NCBI RefSeq assembly: GCF_004321985.1
Contig: NZ_SCQN01000046.1
Location: 1-64,000, forward strand
Direction: 5' to 3'
Source: Castellaniella sp.
Lineage (GTDB): Bacteria > Pseudomonadota > Gammaproteobacteria > Burkholderiales > Burkholderiaceae_B
Length of the DNA: 64,000 bases
The number at the start of each line of letters is the position of its first letter. Positions within the stretch are counted from its first letter, which is position 1. The position numbers were made by a program, and so were the translations under genes. A model generated the notes under the pieces. That model was not told where the DNA came from. It searched no databases and saw nothing but the letters and a program-made list of their open reading frames with translations. Below, piece after piece: positions 63,811-64,000 of this stretch.

Positions 63811-64000
63811 TTAGCCGTGGTGGATCGACACGGTCTTCAATACGGTAAAGCCCAGTAGAGCCTCGAAACCTTTTTCACGGCCGTAGCCGCTGGATTTGAC
63901 GCCACCAAAGGGCAATTCGACCCCGCCGCCAGCACCATAATTGTTCACGAAGACCTGGCCGCAGCGAAGCTGGCGGGCGAGCCGAAGCTGTCGTGCGCCA
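63811..64000 (-). CDS. Aldehyde dehydrogenase, C-terminal fragment (runs off the window)
   Basis: Only the last 62 residues lie inside the window. They contain CGQVFVNNYGAGG, ELPFGGVKSSGYGREKG and the ending LLGFTVLKTVSIHHG, the conserved C-terminus of NAD(P)-dependent aldehyde dehydrogenases such as GabD-like enzymes. The TAA is at 63811-63813. The following SDR gene starts 18 bp downstream, indicating an operon that extends to the right. Confidence 0.88.
   Translation of the reverse strand, partial: GARQLRLARQLRCGQVFVNNYGAGGGVELPFGGVKSSGYGREKGFEALLGFTVLKTVSIHHG

Noticed and set aside
1-64000. CRISPR arrays, insertion sequences, prophage, tRNA or rRNA genes
   Set aside because: No regularly spaced repeats, transposase or integrase frames, or structural RNA signatures were recognised anywhere in the window.

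Overview
The window is a GC-rich, gene-dense stretch of bacterial chromosome. It reads as a betaproteobacterium of the Burkholderiales, most likely the Alcaligenaceae (Bordetella/Achromobacter-like). That placement is inferred from gene content: many LIV-type ABC importers, LysR regulators beside catabolic operons, a gcl-hyi-glxR-glycerate kinase-pyk run, and a tartrate module. I see no insertion sequence, phage gene, CRISPR array, rRNA or tRNA. Both ends cut through genes: a dihydropyrimidinase-like gene on the left and an aldehyde dehydrogenase on the right.

Layout. (1) 0-8.8 kb: 3' part of a dihydropyrimidinase/hydantoinase gene, then a complete glyoxylate-to-pyruvate route on the minus strand (gcl, hyi, glxR, glycerate 2-kinase, pyruvate kinase) with a divergent LysR gene and an EamA transporter. 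(2) 9.8-15.7 kb: a LIV-type ABC importer whose two permeases are fused into one protein, then allA (ureidoglycolate lyase) and uraD (OHCU decarboxylase). (3) 15.8-25.2 kb: a LysR gene, then a minus-strand operon of a second ABC importer, a zinc alcohol dehydrogenase and a succinate-semialdehyde-dehydrogenase-like enzyme, divergent from an IclR regulator. (4) 25.3-34.3 kb: LysR, xanthine dehydrogenase (xdhA, xdhB, xdhC), guanine deaminase and AMP nucleosidase. (5) 34.3-39.8 kb: aldo/keto reductase and the SpoVR / DUF444 / PrkA trio. (6) 40-45.7 kb: TSUP permease, TRAP transporter and an acetohydroxyacid synthase large subunit with no small subunit beside it. (7) 45.8-58.2 kb: a salicylate-to-fumarate plus pyruvate pathway through CoA thioesters and gentisate (acyl-AMP/CoA ligase, FAD hydroxylase, gentisate dioxygenase, maleylpyruvate isomerase, fumarylpyruvate hydrolase) with a third ABC importer and a LysR regulator. 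(8) 58.6-62.1 kb: D-tartrate dehydratase and two tandem tartrate-dehydrogenase-family genes. (9) 62.1-64 kb: thiM, a short-chain dehydrogenase and the end of an aldehyde dehydrogenase.

How it fits together. Purine breakdown (guanine deaminase, xanthine dehydrogenase, uraD, allA) ends in glyoxylate, which the gcl operon turns into glycerate and then pyruvate. The tartrate module also yields glycerate or oxaloacetate, so it can drain through the same glycerate kinase and pyruvate kinase. The aromatic module is self-contained, from import to central metabolites.

Most notable signals: a CoA-dependent salicylate/gentisate cluster whose hydroxylase carries a shrunken C-terminal domain and which contains a PaaY-like hexapeptide protein; a Walker A Lys-to-Arg change in the importer ATPase of that cluster; a three-half-site operator at the IclR-divergent promoter; a 25-bp element repeated in front of two tartrate genes; and an IclR-flanked importer-dehydrogenase operon of unknown substrate.
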